Below, in pieces: positions 1-12,055 of a DNA stretch of 64,000 nucleotides. The translations under genes were made by a program, and so were the position numbers. How positions within the stretch are numbered: the first letter of the stretch is position 1; every line of letters starts with the position of its first letter. The notes beneath the pieces were generated by a model, which was not told the origin of the DNA, ran no database searches, and worked only from the letters and a program-made list of their open reading frames with translations. Source of the DNA: Eretmocerus hayati (lineage: Eukaryota > Arthropoda > Insecta > Hymenoptera > Aphelinidae); NCBI GenBank assembly GCA_029851415.1, contig CM056742.1, forward strand, positions 98,810,976 to 98,874,975. The letters are read 5' to 3'.

Positions 1-125
1 ACTAAAAAGTGTGTTCCACAGCTGTAATACGTTACAAAACTATAAGAATTATTCCCGATTCTACAATTTTTATTAGAAAAAGTCTCTCAGTGTACACTCC
101 TCGAACTTGTGTCGTCATCTAATGT

Positions 126-182
126 GAATCAATGATATTCAACACGTGTATCGGCATTGGAGGACTAGTTTCCCAATCTCCT
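126..182. repeat. Outer inverted repeat, left arm
   Basis: This segment reappears inverted and diverged at 5889-5942; both share the block GGAGGACTAGTTTC. The pair brackets the two TTAA elements between 266 and 5861. The TTAA elements therefore probably landed in the loop of an older inverted-repeat element. Bases 1-125 show no other feature. Confidence 0.55.
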
Positions 183-1009
183 AATGCTGCTTTTGGATTG
201 AAGCCATTTTGATGAGAAATTATGATTAACATCTCGGAGATCAAACCCCGATCGATAATTCAACATTAAGGCGAGGCCGTAGTCCGCGGCCATCTTGAAA
301 AAGCTAGGGATATTGACCGAATCCGTTCTGTGAATATCTCGAGTTTTACTTAACCAAATCCCTTCATATTTTGTATGCGTCAACAAAATGCATGTCAGAA
401 TTGCGCTATGGAGCGAAATCCCAGAAAAGTAGAGAAAGAAACTACCATGATAAGCGCTGGACAGATGTCGTCTGCTCCTGTGGTAAGGCATGCTGTTATA
501 CTTCATTCGATAATTTTGTAATCAGCTCGTTTTTGCTCACTTTCACTCCATAGCGCAATTCTCTAAAGTTCGTAGATGATAGTAAGACCCTTATTTGTTG
601 ATAATTCTCTATAAAACTTGAGATAAATCCAGAACGGCGATGAGTTATACACGATGACAGCCATCATTTTACGTTTCTTCAAAGTGGTCAGACTGATCAG
701 CGGGCGCGAGGCGCGAGGCGGGATGACAGCAGCAAAACCGTCTGCTTCGATCATGCACGTTCCCGTGTGTTGTCATCGCGGATGAGATATGTTGTGAGAC
801 TTGTCAGCCGCGACTTCCCGGTGGAAAACGACGGCCCAGCTGATGACATTATATGTCATCATCGACCGGACCCGGGTCCTTTTTCTACGATCAGGCATGG
901 TGGTGAATCTGATAGCCGTCCGCTGCGACATGCATCTTTTTGCATATTGGCAGAGAGCTCAGTGCAACATCATCTTTGCAAATTTGCATGCACGAGCCCT
1001 TGAACAAAT

Positions 1010-2470
1010 ACAGAATGTGAAGTGTTTTGTTTGGATCTCTAAACCAGTTCTGATCATTTTGATGATTCTAGTCAAGGTCATGTCAAGGTTCAATACCCTA
1101 GAATACTTGGTGAATAAATAACGTATCCGGGTCACTTTGAGTGATAAAGTCAGTCTTGGAATATTGAATTGGAGTTCAAATCATGTCTGCTAAGATCCCT
1201 GCATTTCAGTGGGATAATTTCATGTTCATTTATCTGAATCCGTTGTGATTTACTTGAGTTCTAAAGGTTTCGTGAACAAAAATTAGAAAGTTAGTTTATG
1301 AACTTTGTTGTCCTCAAGATGTATTGAACAAATACTGAATGTAACTGTTTGAGCCTCTAAACTAGTTCTAGTTATTCTAATGATTCTAGTCAAGGTTCCA
1401 CTTTCAACATCCTAGAATACTTGGTGAAAATAACGTATCCGGGTCACTTTGAGAGATAAAGTCAGTCTTGGAATATTGAATTGGAGTTCAAATCATGTCT
1501 GATAAGATCCCTGCATTTCAGAGGGATAATTTCATGTTCAGTTATCTGAATCCGTTGGGAATTACTTGAGTTCTAAGGGTTTCGTGAACCAAAATTAGAA
1601 AGTTAGTTTATGAATTTTGTTGTCCTCAAGATGTATTGAACAAATACTGAATGTAACTGTTCTGTTTGAGCCTCTAAACCAGTTCTAGTTATTCTAATGA
1701 TTCTAGTCAAGGTTCCAGTTTCAATAACCTAGAATAGTTGGTAAAAATAACGAATCCGGGTCACTTTGAGAGACAAAGTCAGTTTTGCAATATTGAATTG
1801 GACTTCAAATCATGTCTGCTAAGATCTCTGTTGTCCAAAGGGATGATTTCATGTTTAGTTATCTGAATCCGTTGGGAATTACTTGAGTTCTAAAGGTTTT
1901 GTGAAAAAAGTTAGAGAGGTACTATGTGACTTTCATTGTACTCAAGATGAACTGTACAAATACAGACAGTGAGTGTTTTGTTTGGGCCTCTAAACCAGTT
2001 CTGATCATTTTGATGATTCTAATCAAGGATCCAGTTTCAATATCCTAGAATACTTGGTGAAAATGGCGCATACAGGTCATTTTGAGAAACAAAGTCAGTC
2101 TTGGAATATTGAATTGGAGTTCATATCATGTCTGCTAAGATCCCTGTATTTCAGAGGGATGATTTCATGTTCAGTTATTTGAATCCGTTGAAATTTGGTT
2201 GAGTTCTAAAGGTTTTGTGAAAAGAAGTTACAGAGTTAGTATGTGAATTTCATTGTACTCAAGATGAACTGAACAAATACAGACAGTGAGTGTTTTGTTT
2301 GGGCCTCTAAACCAGTTCTGATCATTGTAATAATTCTATTCAAGGTTCCAGTTTCAAAATCTTAGAATACTTGGTCAAAATGACGCATACGGGTCATTTC
2401 CAGAGATAAAGTCAGTCTTGGAATATTGAATTGGAGTCCAATTCATGTCTGCGAAGATCCCTGTATTTCA
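1010..2470. repeat. ~315-bp tandem repeat array, five units
   Basis: The marker CAGTCTTGGAATATTGAATT recurs, with small changes, near 1151, 1463, 1779, 2095 and 2413, giving a period of 312-318 bp. Each unit carries the phrases CCTCTAAACCAGTTCT and GATTTCATGTTCAGTTATCT. The array is internal to the TTAA element and is also present in its second copy (35483-36966), so it belongs to the element. The unit starting near 2095 is almost identical to one at about 36290-36650. Confidence 0.85.
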
Positions 2471-2766
2471 GAGGGATGATTCCATATCCAAACTTGTGGA
2501 TCAGTTGAGAATTGATAAATTTGTATTTTCTGAAGTATTCCTAAAATTGAAAAACTTGGGGTTTCTGATAATACTTATTTTTCAAAAGTTCATGCTCAGT
2601 GGCTTTCTGTCCATTCAAATTAAATTATCAAGTGTCAATTTGCATCTAATTGCATCTGTGGTTTCCACTATAGGTACACATTATTTCCAAGGCCCCTAAT
2701 GTATGTAAGAGGGGCACAATATCAAGACCTCTGATATTAGTGTGCGAGAGGGGTACAATGCATAAA

Positions 2767-2768
<2 letters not shown>

Positions 2769-2812
<44 letters not shown>
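2769..2812. repeat. (TA)n microsatellite
   Basis: About 22 uninterrupted TA dinucleotides. A second TA tract at 3663-3690 lies on the far side of the nested TIR element 2825-3658, so that element appears to have inserted into a TA microsatellite. Confidence 0.9.
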
Positions 2813-2816
<4 letters not shown>

Positions 2817-2824
2817 TTTATATA

Positions 2825-3658
2825 AGGTAAGTGTACCCAACTTGCCTCTGTACCCAACTTGCCCCCATATGCCGATCTCAGGAATGGGCGCTCGTTGACC
2901 TTCCCGCAATTTTTTTTTACGTTTGTTATGTTCAAATATGAGAAAATACGTAGTTTTCATCGACCCCGGATCACTTTTGCGTTCTCCAGAAAATATAAAG
3001 TGAGTTTTCCATTTTTCGTGTTTGCACGGCTAAGAAATCGAGGAGGAAATCGCGATCACTAAAACCGGTGCCAATTTATTTTTATTCGACCAATCTTGGC
3101 GTACTTTAGCGCATTCAATTCCTTGTCTCAAGACCTTCAAAATCCGCTCTTCAGGGTTGCAGAACTCTGATTTGGAGCGATTTTATGTACAAAACACGAA
3201 GATGGTTTGAGAATCAAGAAGGCCGAAATCGGAGTGTACCCAACATGCCCCCATATGGTTATCTCGGAAAGGCGTGCAGTATGGCTTTTTTTACCACTCA
3301 GAACGTGTTTATCACGTCAAAATAGGTCGGAAACAGTATTTTGGGCCAACTAAAAGCTACAAATGCCGCTGCACGGTGATCAAAATGGATCAAAGCGATT
3401 CTATTCACTTCATCGCCGATTTACATTGTTTCAAATGATGGGGGCAAGTTGGGTACACACTTTTGTAAACTCTGAAAAATCACCTTTTGGGAGAATTTAA
3501 ACAGCTCGGCTCCACTTCATCCAAATTGGACGTTTTTAGCTCATTTTAAAGGTCTTAAGGCAAGCTTTAAAATGAGCTAAGGTACGTTGGAAAATATGGA
3601 GATGGGCCAAAGTTATTAAGAAAATGGCTTAATGGGGGCAAGTTGGGTACACTTACCT
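2825..3658. mobile_element. TIR element inside TA repeats (non-autonomous)
   Basis: 834 bp with near-perfect terminal inverted repeats: AGGTAAGTGTACCCAACTTG at the left and its complement ending at 3658. The motif TGTACCCAACWTGCCCCCAT recurs inside near 2850 and 3237, and inverted near 3440. No protein is recognisable. A TA-flanked, Tc1/mariner-type MITE is a reasonable guess but the exact target duplication is unclear within the TA repeat. Confidence 0.75.
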
Positions 3659-3735
3659 AAGTATACATATATATATATATATATATATACACATACCTTT
3701 GTAAACAGTGTTGTGTGTGTGTGTGTTCACACATA
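3659..3735. repeat. (TA)n and (TG)n simple repeats
   Basis: A TA tract near 3663-3690 is followed by a TG tract near 3708-3726 and CA-rich sequence. It is the right-hand continuation of the microsatellite interrupted by the 2825-3658 element. Confidence 0.8.
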
Positions 3736-4350
3736 CATATACATCAACAATCAGTATGTTTACAAAGGTTAGATTGTGCGGGCTGGTGGTGACACGCCTG
3801 CTGATCATCACTGAGCTATGGTGGTCACAGGGGTGCCACCGTAAGTTACTAGGGCTGATCCGATATAGCGGCAGACTACGGCCTCGCCTTAAGGGAGTAA
3901 CCTCGGTAGAAGATCCACCGATCAGATTTTGATCAAACTTGGCAGAGAGATGTATTTGCGTGTCAATTGGACACAGTCAAAATTTCACGAGCATTGGCTA
4001 CCCCTGAGTCAAACCATCAGCATCAACATTTTTAGAGGTTATACACGCTGTCTTATGGGGCATCGCGATGATTATTAGACTATAAAAGACTGACCGATTA
4101 GTTTTTGTTCAAATCTTGCTCACTTATATATCTTAATACAAAGAACGTGCTCGAACTTTTTTTCAAGCTTTGGTTAGCTTGGAAAAAAGTTCTGATCAAT
4201 TTTCAGCGTGAAGTCACGAATAAGTCACAATTAAGACAAACTCGCCCATAATCAGGGATTGATATTTCATGATTCGTAAGTCGGGTGCTTATGCAAGTTT
4301 ATGTGAGGGTGTATTGAGATCTGATTAACACATAAGACACACATGTAGGC

Positions 4351-4672
4351 AAAGGACCCCGCCATAAATGATAGGATTTTGGCTTTCAGCGAATTTGACC
4401 GAATCGGCAATCAATCGATAGAGCTCGACGTGCTGAGCAAAAGTCTCCATAGCCGCTAAACCCGAAAAATTCTCGTTTTCGAGTGATTTGGTTGCAAAGT
4501 CGCCGATTTTACCGAGCCAAAATAGGGTTATGGCATCAATCGAACAATAACATACGTTCGAATTCGTTCGGCTCGCTTTGTATTTGCCAGCTAAATACCT
4601 CTGATGAAGCAAGAATCTTTGCATTACACGCGATTTGATAGTCCTCTCAAAAGAATCTTTCACTGCCGCCAT
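4351..4672 (-). other. Arm reading frame of fold-back A (left)
   Basis: An open frame of about 107 codons starts with ATG at 4672 and runs out through the element terminus. It is the inverted copy of 5481-5802 and is also present twice in fold-back B. The protein starts MAAVKDSFER and contains CYCSIDAITLFWLGKIGDFA. I do not recognise a domain. Changes between the four copies alter amino acids about as freely as silent positions, so selection on the protein is not evident by eye. Confidence 0.3.
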
Positions 4673-5480
4673 TCTCGCGGGATATTTTCAAAGTCCGCAC
4701 AAAATGTCTAACTCTAGAAATCATCAGAGGTGTATTTCCACTCTTGACTACATTCGAGAATATATCTATCGAAAATCAGAATGCAATATCTCTTGGTTAT
4801 CAAACGACGATTACATTTTCTGTCAGATCGCACCTATTTTGAGAAAAAAGAATTCGATGCTTCACATGGTTTCAACAGAGTACTTAATTGACTTCTCATT
4901 TCTGATATCATCTCGCTGAAACGAATATATTTTCGAAAATCAATAGGCGTCTACTCAAATAACAGTACAAGTCTCAATCTGCGATCCCGGAAAAAAAATT
5001 AAAACGATCTTCGCAACCTTTACCGATATAGAGTTGGGCCTGATTCGATTTTCGTATGTTCGAGCCGAGTGCGATACGACGCGGAATTCAATCACCACCC
5101 AAAATTCCAAACGAATATCTCTCTGAAATTCCATAAGATATTTTCGAATGTCTGTAGGCCCCCCCTCCCGCCCCCGCACACTAGAAAGGTGAAAATCTCG
5201 TTACCTTCAAACGATAAACAGTTCGGAAAAAAAGATTCAATGATTTTGTTTCAAAGTTGTACTGAGAGCTTAGACGTATTTTTCAATCGTCCATCGGAAA
5301 CGCTCTTCTCAACGCACCCTTGCGTGAGGTGTGAGCTCTAAATATTGTATGTATCTCGTTGATGATGAAACTCGTCAACCGCATTTGCCTTGATAATATA
5401 CTATGTCCCGCAGACCGTTTGAAATATCAAAATCTTTCGAAGCGTTTCGATTGTGCGGACTTTGAAAATATCCCGCGAAA

Positions 5481-5802
5481 ATGGCGGCAGTGAAAGATTC
5501 TTTTGAGAGGATTATCAAATCGCGTGTAATGCAAAGATTCTTGCTTCATCAGAGGTATTTAGCTGGCAAATACAAAGCGAGCCGAACGAATTCGAACGTA
5601 TGTTATTGTTCGATTGATGCCATAACCCTATTTTGGCTCGGTAAAATCGGCGACTTTGCAACCAAATCACTCGAAAACGAGAATTTTTCGAGTTTAGTGG
5701 CTACGGAGACTTTTGCTCAGCACGTCGAGCTCTATCGATTGATTGCCGATTCGGTCAAATTCGCTGAAAGCCAAAATTTTATCATTTATGGCGGGGTCCT
5801 TT
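5481..5802 (+). other. Arm reading frame of fold-back A (right)
   Basis: Open from ATG at 5481 to the element end and a stop just beyond (5813). It is inverted relative to the left-arm copy. The start lies in CGCGAAAATGGCGGC, which resembles a YY1/Pho-type motif as well as a translation start. Function unknown. Confidence 0.3.
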
Positions 5803-5888
5803 GTGAAAGTTGAAAAAAGTCAATCAATTTGACTCACGCGGTACCGAGGTTACTCCCTTAAAAAAGCCTTTAATCCGAGGTCAACAAT

Positions 5889-5942
5889 AGAGAATTGAGA
5901 AACTAGTCCTCCGATACCGATTTGCAGATTCAATATCATTGG
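5889..5942. repeat. Outer inverted repeat, right arm
   Basis: Diverged inverted partner of 126-182 (shared GAAACTAGTCCTCC and AATATCATTG blocks). It lies immediately outside the second TTAA element. Confidence 0.5.
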
Positions 5943-5975
5943 TGCTACAGTACAGATGTAGTTTGATGAATATGA

Positions 5976-7805
5976 TCATGATCTGGGATTTCAAGTAATG
6001 GTAACAGTGATATCCCATAGATATGATCCGGGATGTTGTGGGACCCTCAACCGGGACCGAAGATGAGCATCGGGATTTCCCTATTCGCCTCTTCTCACTA
6101 CTACTTCGAACCTGGTGCATTGTTCTGAAAAAGGATTGGGACTAGAAATGTGTATATTTATGAGATCTATGGGATATGATATCGAATTATCCTATTCTGA
6201 CCCAGGGATGGCTGAGAAATTCAATTAACGAGGTTCCCCACGACTCTTGAGCATTTTTTAGGAATTTTTGATAAATATATGCATAAATAAACAATGACTC
6301 AGGAAAGTTAAGGGCATAATCTACAACTTTGGTTCTCTGCAACTCTTTGATCAACTTCATTCTGTTCACACGATCCGAGATAATAGCATGTCGGAACCGC
6401 ATTCTTCACTCCTCAAAAAAGTTTCAGGTATCAGCGCATCATTCTCTGTTCTGTCCTCGAAACAACCACTGGAAGATGTTTTTTCCATCCAAGAACAAAT
6501 TCTCGTTGCTGCTGTAGCGGTTTTTGTCGCCAATTCCAAATGGGATGCGAAGAATGACGTTCTACGTGTTTTTTTGAATGATGAAGACTTCAGTTTGCGA
6601 CGGGTCGATTCCATGCGAGGAAGGACTCTGCACAAGACCAATAGCGACTGGATCAAGGTCAATTTCAATGGGATTTGGCAGGCTAGGAGATCTCAGAACG
6701 CCGGCAAACTTTTTCGATAGGCACGAAGAGCTGCTATGGGCAATTCTGTGATGATATGAGTTCAAGTCAGGGCAGGAGCAAGGTTACGAAAACTATGTTG
6801 ACACAGTATATCACTTTTTCATGAGCCTCACTTGCTCGCTAGCTCTATCGACGTCTAAAATTGGACAACATTCCTGATTTCTTTCCAAATTGGAGGATTC
6901 TGAGGGAGAAACGCACGCAGGAATCTCTCACCTGAATCTAAATGCAGCTCATGTTCATATGAAGTATCCTCGATTGTGTGAGACGTAGTGCGTCTCGAGC
7001 CTCCTCTTGTCATTAGACGATGCACCAGGTGCACCGTCAGCGTTCCCGTCAGAGCTTCGCCCGTTTCCCACCCTGTTGCGTCGCGGACGACAGACCTCGC
7101 CGCGTCAGACGACTCGGACCAACCGAATTGCTATTACACACACTTTCTCAAATCCCTAATTAGTCCCACGTTCGAGTCACGGATAATTTTGATAACTCGT
7201 ATTGGCTCTGGAGACTCTACCTCTCTACGTTACACATGCGAGAGTTGTAGATATCATGGACTGCTTACCTGTTCTGGGGTAATTAGTTGTAAGTCGGGGT
7301 CTTTCTACTAGATGAAAAACTACCATTCATCTTGGGCTAAGGCATAGATTCGGCTATTGCTCAAGTGCTCGATAATTCAGGTTGTCCGGCGAGAGTACAG
7401 ATGTATCGTGTAAAAACTGCGACATGTATGCTAGACATCAGCAAATCATCATTGAGAACTCGTACAATTGCTATCCCATACTCTCAATCTTCAACATGGA
7501 AAAAACTGGATGAAAACTTAACTTGATATAGGACATGAGCTCTGCATCGTCTTAACTCAGGGACTTTCTGCGTTCGTCACTCTTGCAGAATCCTTCGAAC
7601 CCAAAGGAAATCAAGTACCTTTCGTATAATTAGACATCAATAAAACAAGTGATCAAACCAAGCTGTTCATCGATGGAAAGTATCAACATAGCCTAAGTAA
7701 CCTTGATATTGCACTGATTTCGACTCAACGCATTTCGAAATTGATCCATAGCCATTCTTTATGAACATTCACAACCTGATTAGTGTTTCGAGACCTAATC
7801 CTTCC
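5976..7805. other. No gene recognised
   Basis: About 1.8 kb without a repeat pair, transposon end or protein I can identify. Short open frames here (for example 110 codons at 6388-6720, plus strand) resemble no family I know and are of a length expected by chance. Confidence 0.5.
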
Positions 7806-8089
7806 AAAGGACCCCACCATGAATAATATGATCTTGGGTTTTAACTCATCTCGACCGTTTGATAGTTGAACGATAGATATCAACGAGCTCAAAAGAAGTC
7901 TCAATGGACGCTAGGACTGATAACGTGTCGTTTCTTCAATAATCCGTGATCAACGTTGCCTGAGCTTGGAAGCTCAAGTAGGGTTATGCAACACAGGGGT
8001 CCCTCGTTATCCGCGGGGTTCGATTCCAGAAAAATACCGCGAATACCAAAACCACGGATAATAAGACATTGATTTTATGGCAAATGGGT

Positions 8090-8107
8090 GGGGGGGGGGG
8101 GGGGGGG
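8090..8107. repeat. G homopolymer, 18 bases
   Basis: Eighteen consecutive G residues. Other long G or C runs are at 8510-8520, 11180-11193, 26800-26814, 45671-45684 and 47379-47396. Confidence 0.9.
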
Positions 8108-8283
8108 TAGGTTCCACTGACCTGAGGTATCATAGACAAAGTGGCAACTCGTCAACGCTAAAATCGAGACAAAGACCGTTTATAAAAGAATGTTGCAATA
8201 TTGTACATGAGAATAACAGATATGGAATAAACGGTTGATAAATTTTCTTACAAATCAAGAAAATTATAGTCTCAGACTTCAGA

Positions 8284-8735
8284 AAATCAGTCATCTTTGA
8301 CTGTTTGGCTTGTCTTAGGAGGTCTCTGTGCTTTTCCTCATAAATTTTTGCACCCAAGTCGAGGAAATGCTTGAAATTGAGACTACGCATCATTATTGGA
8401 TCATGAGTCATAGCTGGATCTCTGGTCTTTATCGCAAGATCTGAAATTTCAACATTGAGCTCCAAATCAAATGGTTGCTCGGGTTTATCTTCGGCAGCAT
8501 TTTCTGCGGGGGGGGGGGGGCTCGACTGCGAGTTTGTCGATCTCTTCCGTTGTGTAAGATGGTTCGGGCGAAATGAGATTCATAATTTCAGCTTCTTGGA
8601 TGGCTTCGAATCCTTCGCCCTCCACATCTCGAACTAAGTCAACAACTTCTCTTACTACTGCTCCATACCAAGACGTATCGGCATTACTGATTTCTGATGA
8701 AGTGATTGATTGATTGATACCTTTTATTTGCACAA
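8284..8735 (-). pseudogene. Tigger-like transposase, C-terminal fragment
   Basis: Two minus-strand frames, 8735-8510 and 8510-8284, join across a G run at 8510-8520 that shifts the frame. The first resembles the acidic tail after the DDE domain of Tigger/jerky-like transposases (VVDLVRDVEGEGFEAIQEAE, then YTTEEIDKLA). The second resembles the terminal helical segment ending IYEEKHRDLLRQAKQSKMTD. The N-terminal CENP-B-type HTH domains and DDE core are absent. The family call is from memory of Tigger tails and the fit is moderate. The gene is dead, and its orientation is minus within the 7994-10004 element. Confidence 0.6.
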
Positions 8736-9404
8736 TAGCAAAACATAATATTTACATAAGTGTAAAAATACAAAAAGAAGTACTAACCTATAGGAGGAAC
8801 TATAGGGGTAGAAAATTAATACTCATGAACAATAAAGAATAATATCACAATGAATTCAAAGAATTGTTCAAGGTTTCCTTAAGAGTAATAAAATATTAAT
8901 GATATACATTTCGAATATCACAGCATCTTGGTCAGTCGAAGACGACGGGTCAGTTTATGAAAGCTTTTGCTGGAGACTCATTGGGCATGGGGCGGAATTA
9001 TTGGTCTTTCCTCGCAGTCGAGCTCGAAGATACACGGAGAGACCAAAACGTACTCGCGAGGACGTCGCGCGGCCCCGCGTCTGGCTCGGCGTGCTCGCGG
9101 CGTGCAGCGCGCGACATCGGAGTGTCTGACCCGTCTCGATCATGTTGTGCCTGTTACCGTGGCGACGCGCAGGACAACGACGTGACCGGCTCCTCGGAAC
9201 TGTTTTGAGAGCCGCGGTGATGTTTCGACTTCCTTGTTCTCGTCTTAATATTATGAAAATGGAACCGCGTGTCTTTATCTCGATAATTGATCACTCATTG
9301 GTTTCAGCGCCCTCCGCTCATGGAAAAAATAAATCGATTTGAGGCCTCTCCGAGAGAACTATTGTTCATATATGACTTCTAAAACAACATTTGTAACCTG
9401 TTAA

Positions 9405-9478
9405 TTAGCTTAATATTGGGGCGCAAGCTTCGTAGTCCAAAGATCTTGGGTTCGAGACCCGAAAACCACAATTTTTTT
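9405..9478 (+). other. tRNA-like Pol III module with T tract
   Basis: A perfect B-box-like GGGTTCGAGACCC at 9448-9460 is preceded by an A-box-like region near 9405-9435 and followed, after ACCACAA, by about nine Ts and TTCTTC. The cloverleaf is degenerate, so this is not called a functional tRNA. The arrangement of tRNA-like block plus T run matches the blocks at 20490-20585 and 33855-33930. Confidence 0.5.
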
Positions 9479-10536
9479 TTCTTCATGTAAGGTTCATAAT
9501 TTTCCCTCAAACTTCTAAATTCTCCATCTTTCTTAGAATCGAAAAGAACGAAAAAGAATTTAAAAAAATTAAAAACGTAATCAAAAAGTCAGCACTTTTT
9601 GATTACGTTTGGACGGCGTTGCCCTTGTCGTCCCCTGTTTTGGTGGAGCCATACTTTCAAATTATTTGTTTTACTTGTAGAAGAAGAATGTTATCAAAAC
9701 GTTAAGGCTAAGAACAACAAACCACATCTGTAAACACCACGCTCAAACTGACTATTGATGCAATTGACTTGAAGTTCATCAACATAGTTATCTGATTCAC
9801 ATTCGAGCAGAAGTCGCGATTGAGTATCAGTTCCGTCAAAACCTCAAGATCGGCTAAGCACGGTCATCCGCGACGAGTCAATTTGCACAAAATTGATTTT
9901 ATTTCCGGTGAGTTATAACGATCGACCCGCGGATAACGAATCCCGATCCGCGGATAACAAGGGGCCATTACAAACACACGATCCGCGGATAACGAGGGGC
10001 CCTGTACTTACCAGATACTAAACGCATACTTATTTGTTGGTAGATCCTCCATTCTATCTTGTAAGACTCACAATATATTCGCAAGAAAGATTATCAGTTA
10101 GTAGACTTTGATCATCTTTCGCTCGATGAAGATCTCAGCATTCAAGAATAGCCGAGAAATTCGAGTTCGAGAGAGCGAAGTTGACGGTATTAATTGCAGG
10201 TCCAACAAAGCTGTGTGAAACATTTCATCTTCGTCTAGGAGAGTATTCCGAAAATAGCTCCAGTGAAAATACTCTATGGTCATCAGTCTCTTTTAACCTC
10301 TTAGCAACCATCTCACACCGAATACCAGTATGCTCAGACAGAATTTCTGGACATTATTTCTGTATCGACGCGTCGCATTCGCAAAATTGCCTGTTAAAGT
10401 TTGACTAGAACATCGTGGCTTCCTGATGAAGGAGCTCTTCGTCTAAAAAAAACTTCTCTGAAGATATTCTTCGAGTGATTTTTAAACAAAGACGAGTTAT
10501 TTCGCAGTTTTATTGGACCTACAGGCAATCCCTCTA

Positions 10537-10800
10537 AGGGTGATGACAGATAAAGCGCTACGCCACGATTTTGCGCCACGCCACGACGCGCTATCGCACG
10601 CCACGACCCAAAAATTCATTCCAGCGAATTCAACCATCGATGGATCTGTTTCATTCTCATAATCCACGATTGATACCGTAACAATAAATCTAATCCATCG
10701 ATGGTCGGGTTTGCTGGAATGAGTTTTTGGGTCGTGGCGTGTGATAGCGCGTCGTGGCGTGGCGCAAAATCGTAGCGTAGCGCTTTATCTGTCATCACCC
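10537..10800. mobile_element. Palindromic MITE
   Basis: 264 bp with inverted arms of about 110 bp starting AGGGTGATGACAGATAAAGC and returning inverted to CTGTCATCACCC at 10800. The arms carry repeated CCACGACGCGCTATCGCACG-like text. The loop is around 10640-10680. Flanking TA on both sides suggests a 2-bp target duplication. No coding capacity. Confidence 0.85.
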
Positions 10801-12055
10801 TAACTCAACTCTCCTGAACTCGAATCATTTTCGGCTGTTCTTTATGCAAAGATCTTTGAAAGGCAAATCAAGGATAATCTTGAGTGACTTAGAATCTCTC
10901 TTGCGATTATATTGCGAGTCCTACAAGATAGACTGGAATGGGTAGCAAGGCATCTCCATATGCGTGCAAAGCATCTGAGCTGTAGACATCGCATAAGCTT
11001 ACTTTAGCTTGCAAGCTCAGTCAACTTCGACCACGAGCTAATGAGTTTGAAGTTAGCAGGGAGGTGGCAGGGAGGTAGCAGGGAGGTTTGTAGCACGTGT
11101 TTCAAAGCCTCGAACTGAAAAACAAAGAATGTTCATTCTTCCTCATAATCTGAGGAATCGATTGGATGAGGTATGAAAGCCCCCCCCCCCCCCTCATCTA
11201 CCCTCCGGTGGTGGAACTGGTCCAGGTACTGGGGTAGGCTCCCGTAAGCGCTAGAAGCTGCATGCATGAAACAAACCTATTTCAATGTATTTTCTTGCGT
11301 AGAATGCGAATCCGTCGATATTTTTTGGGTACGTGGTTGAGATCGCCTTCAAAATTTGACTGTTAACTCCAAAAACCACGTGTTTCATGTGCCGGGTAGG
11401 CTTAATGATATTTGAAGGATCAAAACTCCTACTTGAGTGGGATGATACTTGAGGAAGTCTCTCACCTAAAGTTCTCGGCCCTACGGACCCAAAATACAGG
11501 GTGGACCTAATATACAAGGTGGACCCAATATACAAGGTTGAAGCGCTAAAATGCCCATTATACTCATAACGAATGAATTTCATGCGTTCAGCGGGCTCGA
11601 TAATGTGATGTTTCAAGGATCAAGACTTGTGCTCGAGTAGGACCAAATTCGTCGGAGTTTCTCATTTTCAGATCTGGTCCCCATCCGGGTATTACCGGCG
11701 CTGGAATTCATATTCCTGGAGAATGAACATGTCACTGAATGACTCCAGAGACAGCTCGAGGCTGACAATACAAAGCAGACTCGTACGTCTATCACGCTGT
11801 TAGTCAATTTAGCATGCTCAAAGCAATCGGGATAACCTCAAAATATCTCTATTGTGTGTCTCGGATCATGCCGAATCATATAAGTCAATTTCAGACAATG
11901 AACATGTCCCCAAGTCATTCTAAAAGCAGCTCAAAGCTGATGATACCGAGCAGGCTTATTCGATCACGACGCTGCTAGGCCGTCTCGCCCGCTGAGGGTA
12001 CTCTAGGTTTCTCGAAACACTCTAAATATGTATTCCGGATCGTTCCGAATAATAT

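Larger units (their letters stand above)
266..3892. mobile_element. TTAA-flanked TIR element, copy 1
   Basis: The element body is 270-3888. It is bounded by TTAA at 266-269 and 3889-3892, with the terminal inverted repeat GGCGAGGCCGTAGTCYGC (right end inverted at 3871-3888). TTAA duplication is typical of piggyBac and Kolobok families, but no transposase is visible and the terminus does not fit the usual piggyBac CCY start, so the superfamily is open. The interior holds about 750 bp of unique sequence (270-1010), a ~315-bp tandem array, a TA microsatellite and a nested 834-bp TIR element. A second copy of the left two thirds is at 32636-36966. The 80-codon minus-strand reading frame shared by both copies is not recognisable as a protein. 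Confidence 0.7.
4351..5802. mobile_element. Fold-back A with AAAGGACCCCGCC termini
   Basis: 1452 bp. Terminal inverted repeats start AAAGGACCCCGCCATAAATG and extend about 350 bp (4351-4700 against 5455-5802). The left arm is shorter because sequence present in the right arm (5080-5450) is missing. Fold-back B (26064-28159) is the same family with arms of about 1 kb. No target duplication is evident at either edge. No transposase domain is present; each arm carries one ~110-codon open frame. Confidence 0.8.
3889..5861. mobile_element. Second TTAA-flanked TIR element
   Basis: The body is 3893-5857, flanked by TTAA at 3889-3892 and 5858-5861. The 16-bp terminal inverted repeat is GGGAGTAACCTCGGTA. 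Its left TTAA is the same four bases that form the right TTAA of the 270-3888 element. Fold-back A (4351-5802) is nested inside and makes up most of its length; outside A only about 460 bp on the left and 55 bp on the right remain. No transposase is visible. Confidence 0.7.
7994..10004 (-). mobile_element. Degenerate Tigger/pogo-type transposon
   Basis: 2011 bp between inverted termini: CAGGGGTCCCTCGTTATCCG at the left and, inverted, CCGCGGATAACGAGGGGCCC with CTG at the right, followed by TA at 10005-10006. The left flank reads CA, so the TA duplication is decayed on that side. The terminal phrase matches Tigger-like elements of the Tc1/mariner-pogo group. CCGCGGATAAC is repeated several times within 9895-10000. 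Only the C-terminal tail of the transposase is left (8284-8735); the DDE catalytic core is missing. The space to its right holds GC-rich sequence (8940-9210) and a tRNA-like block, probably later insertions. Confidence 0.75.

Noticed and set aside
1010..2470. CRISPR-like array
   Set aside because: Repeats are ~315 bp, contiguous and without spacers, in a eukaryotic transposon.
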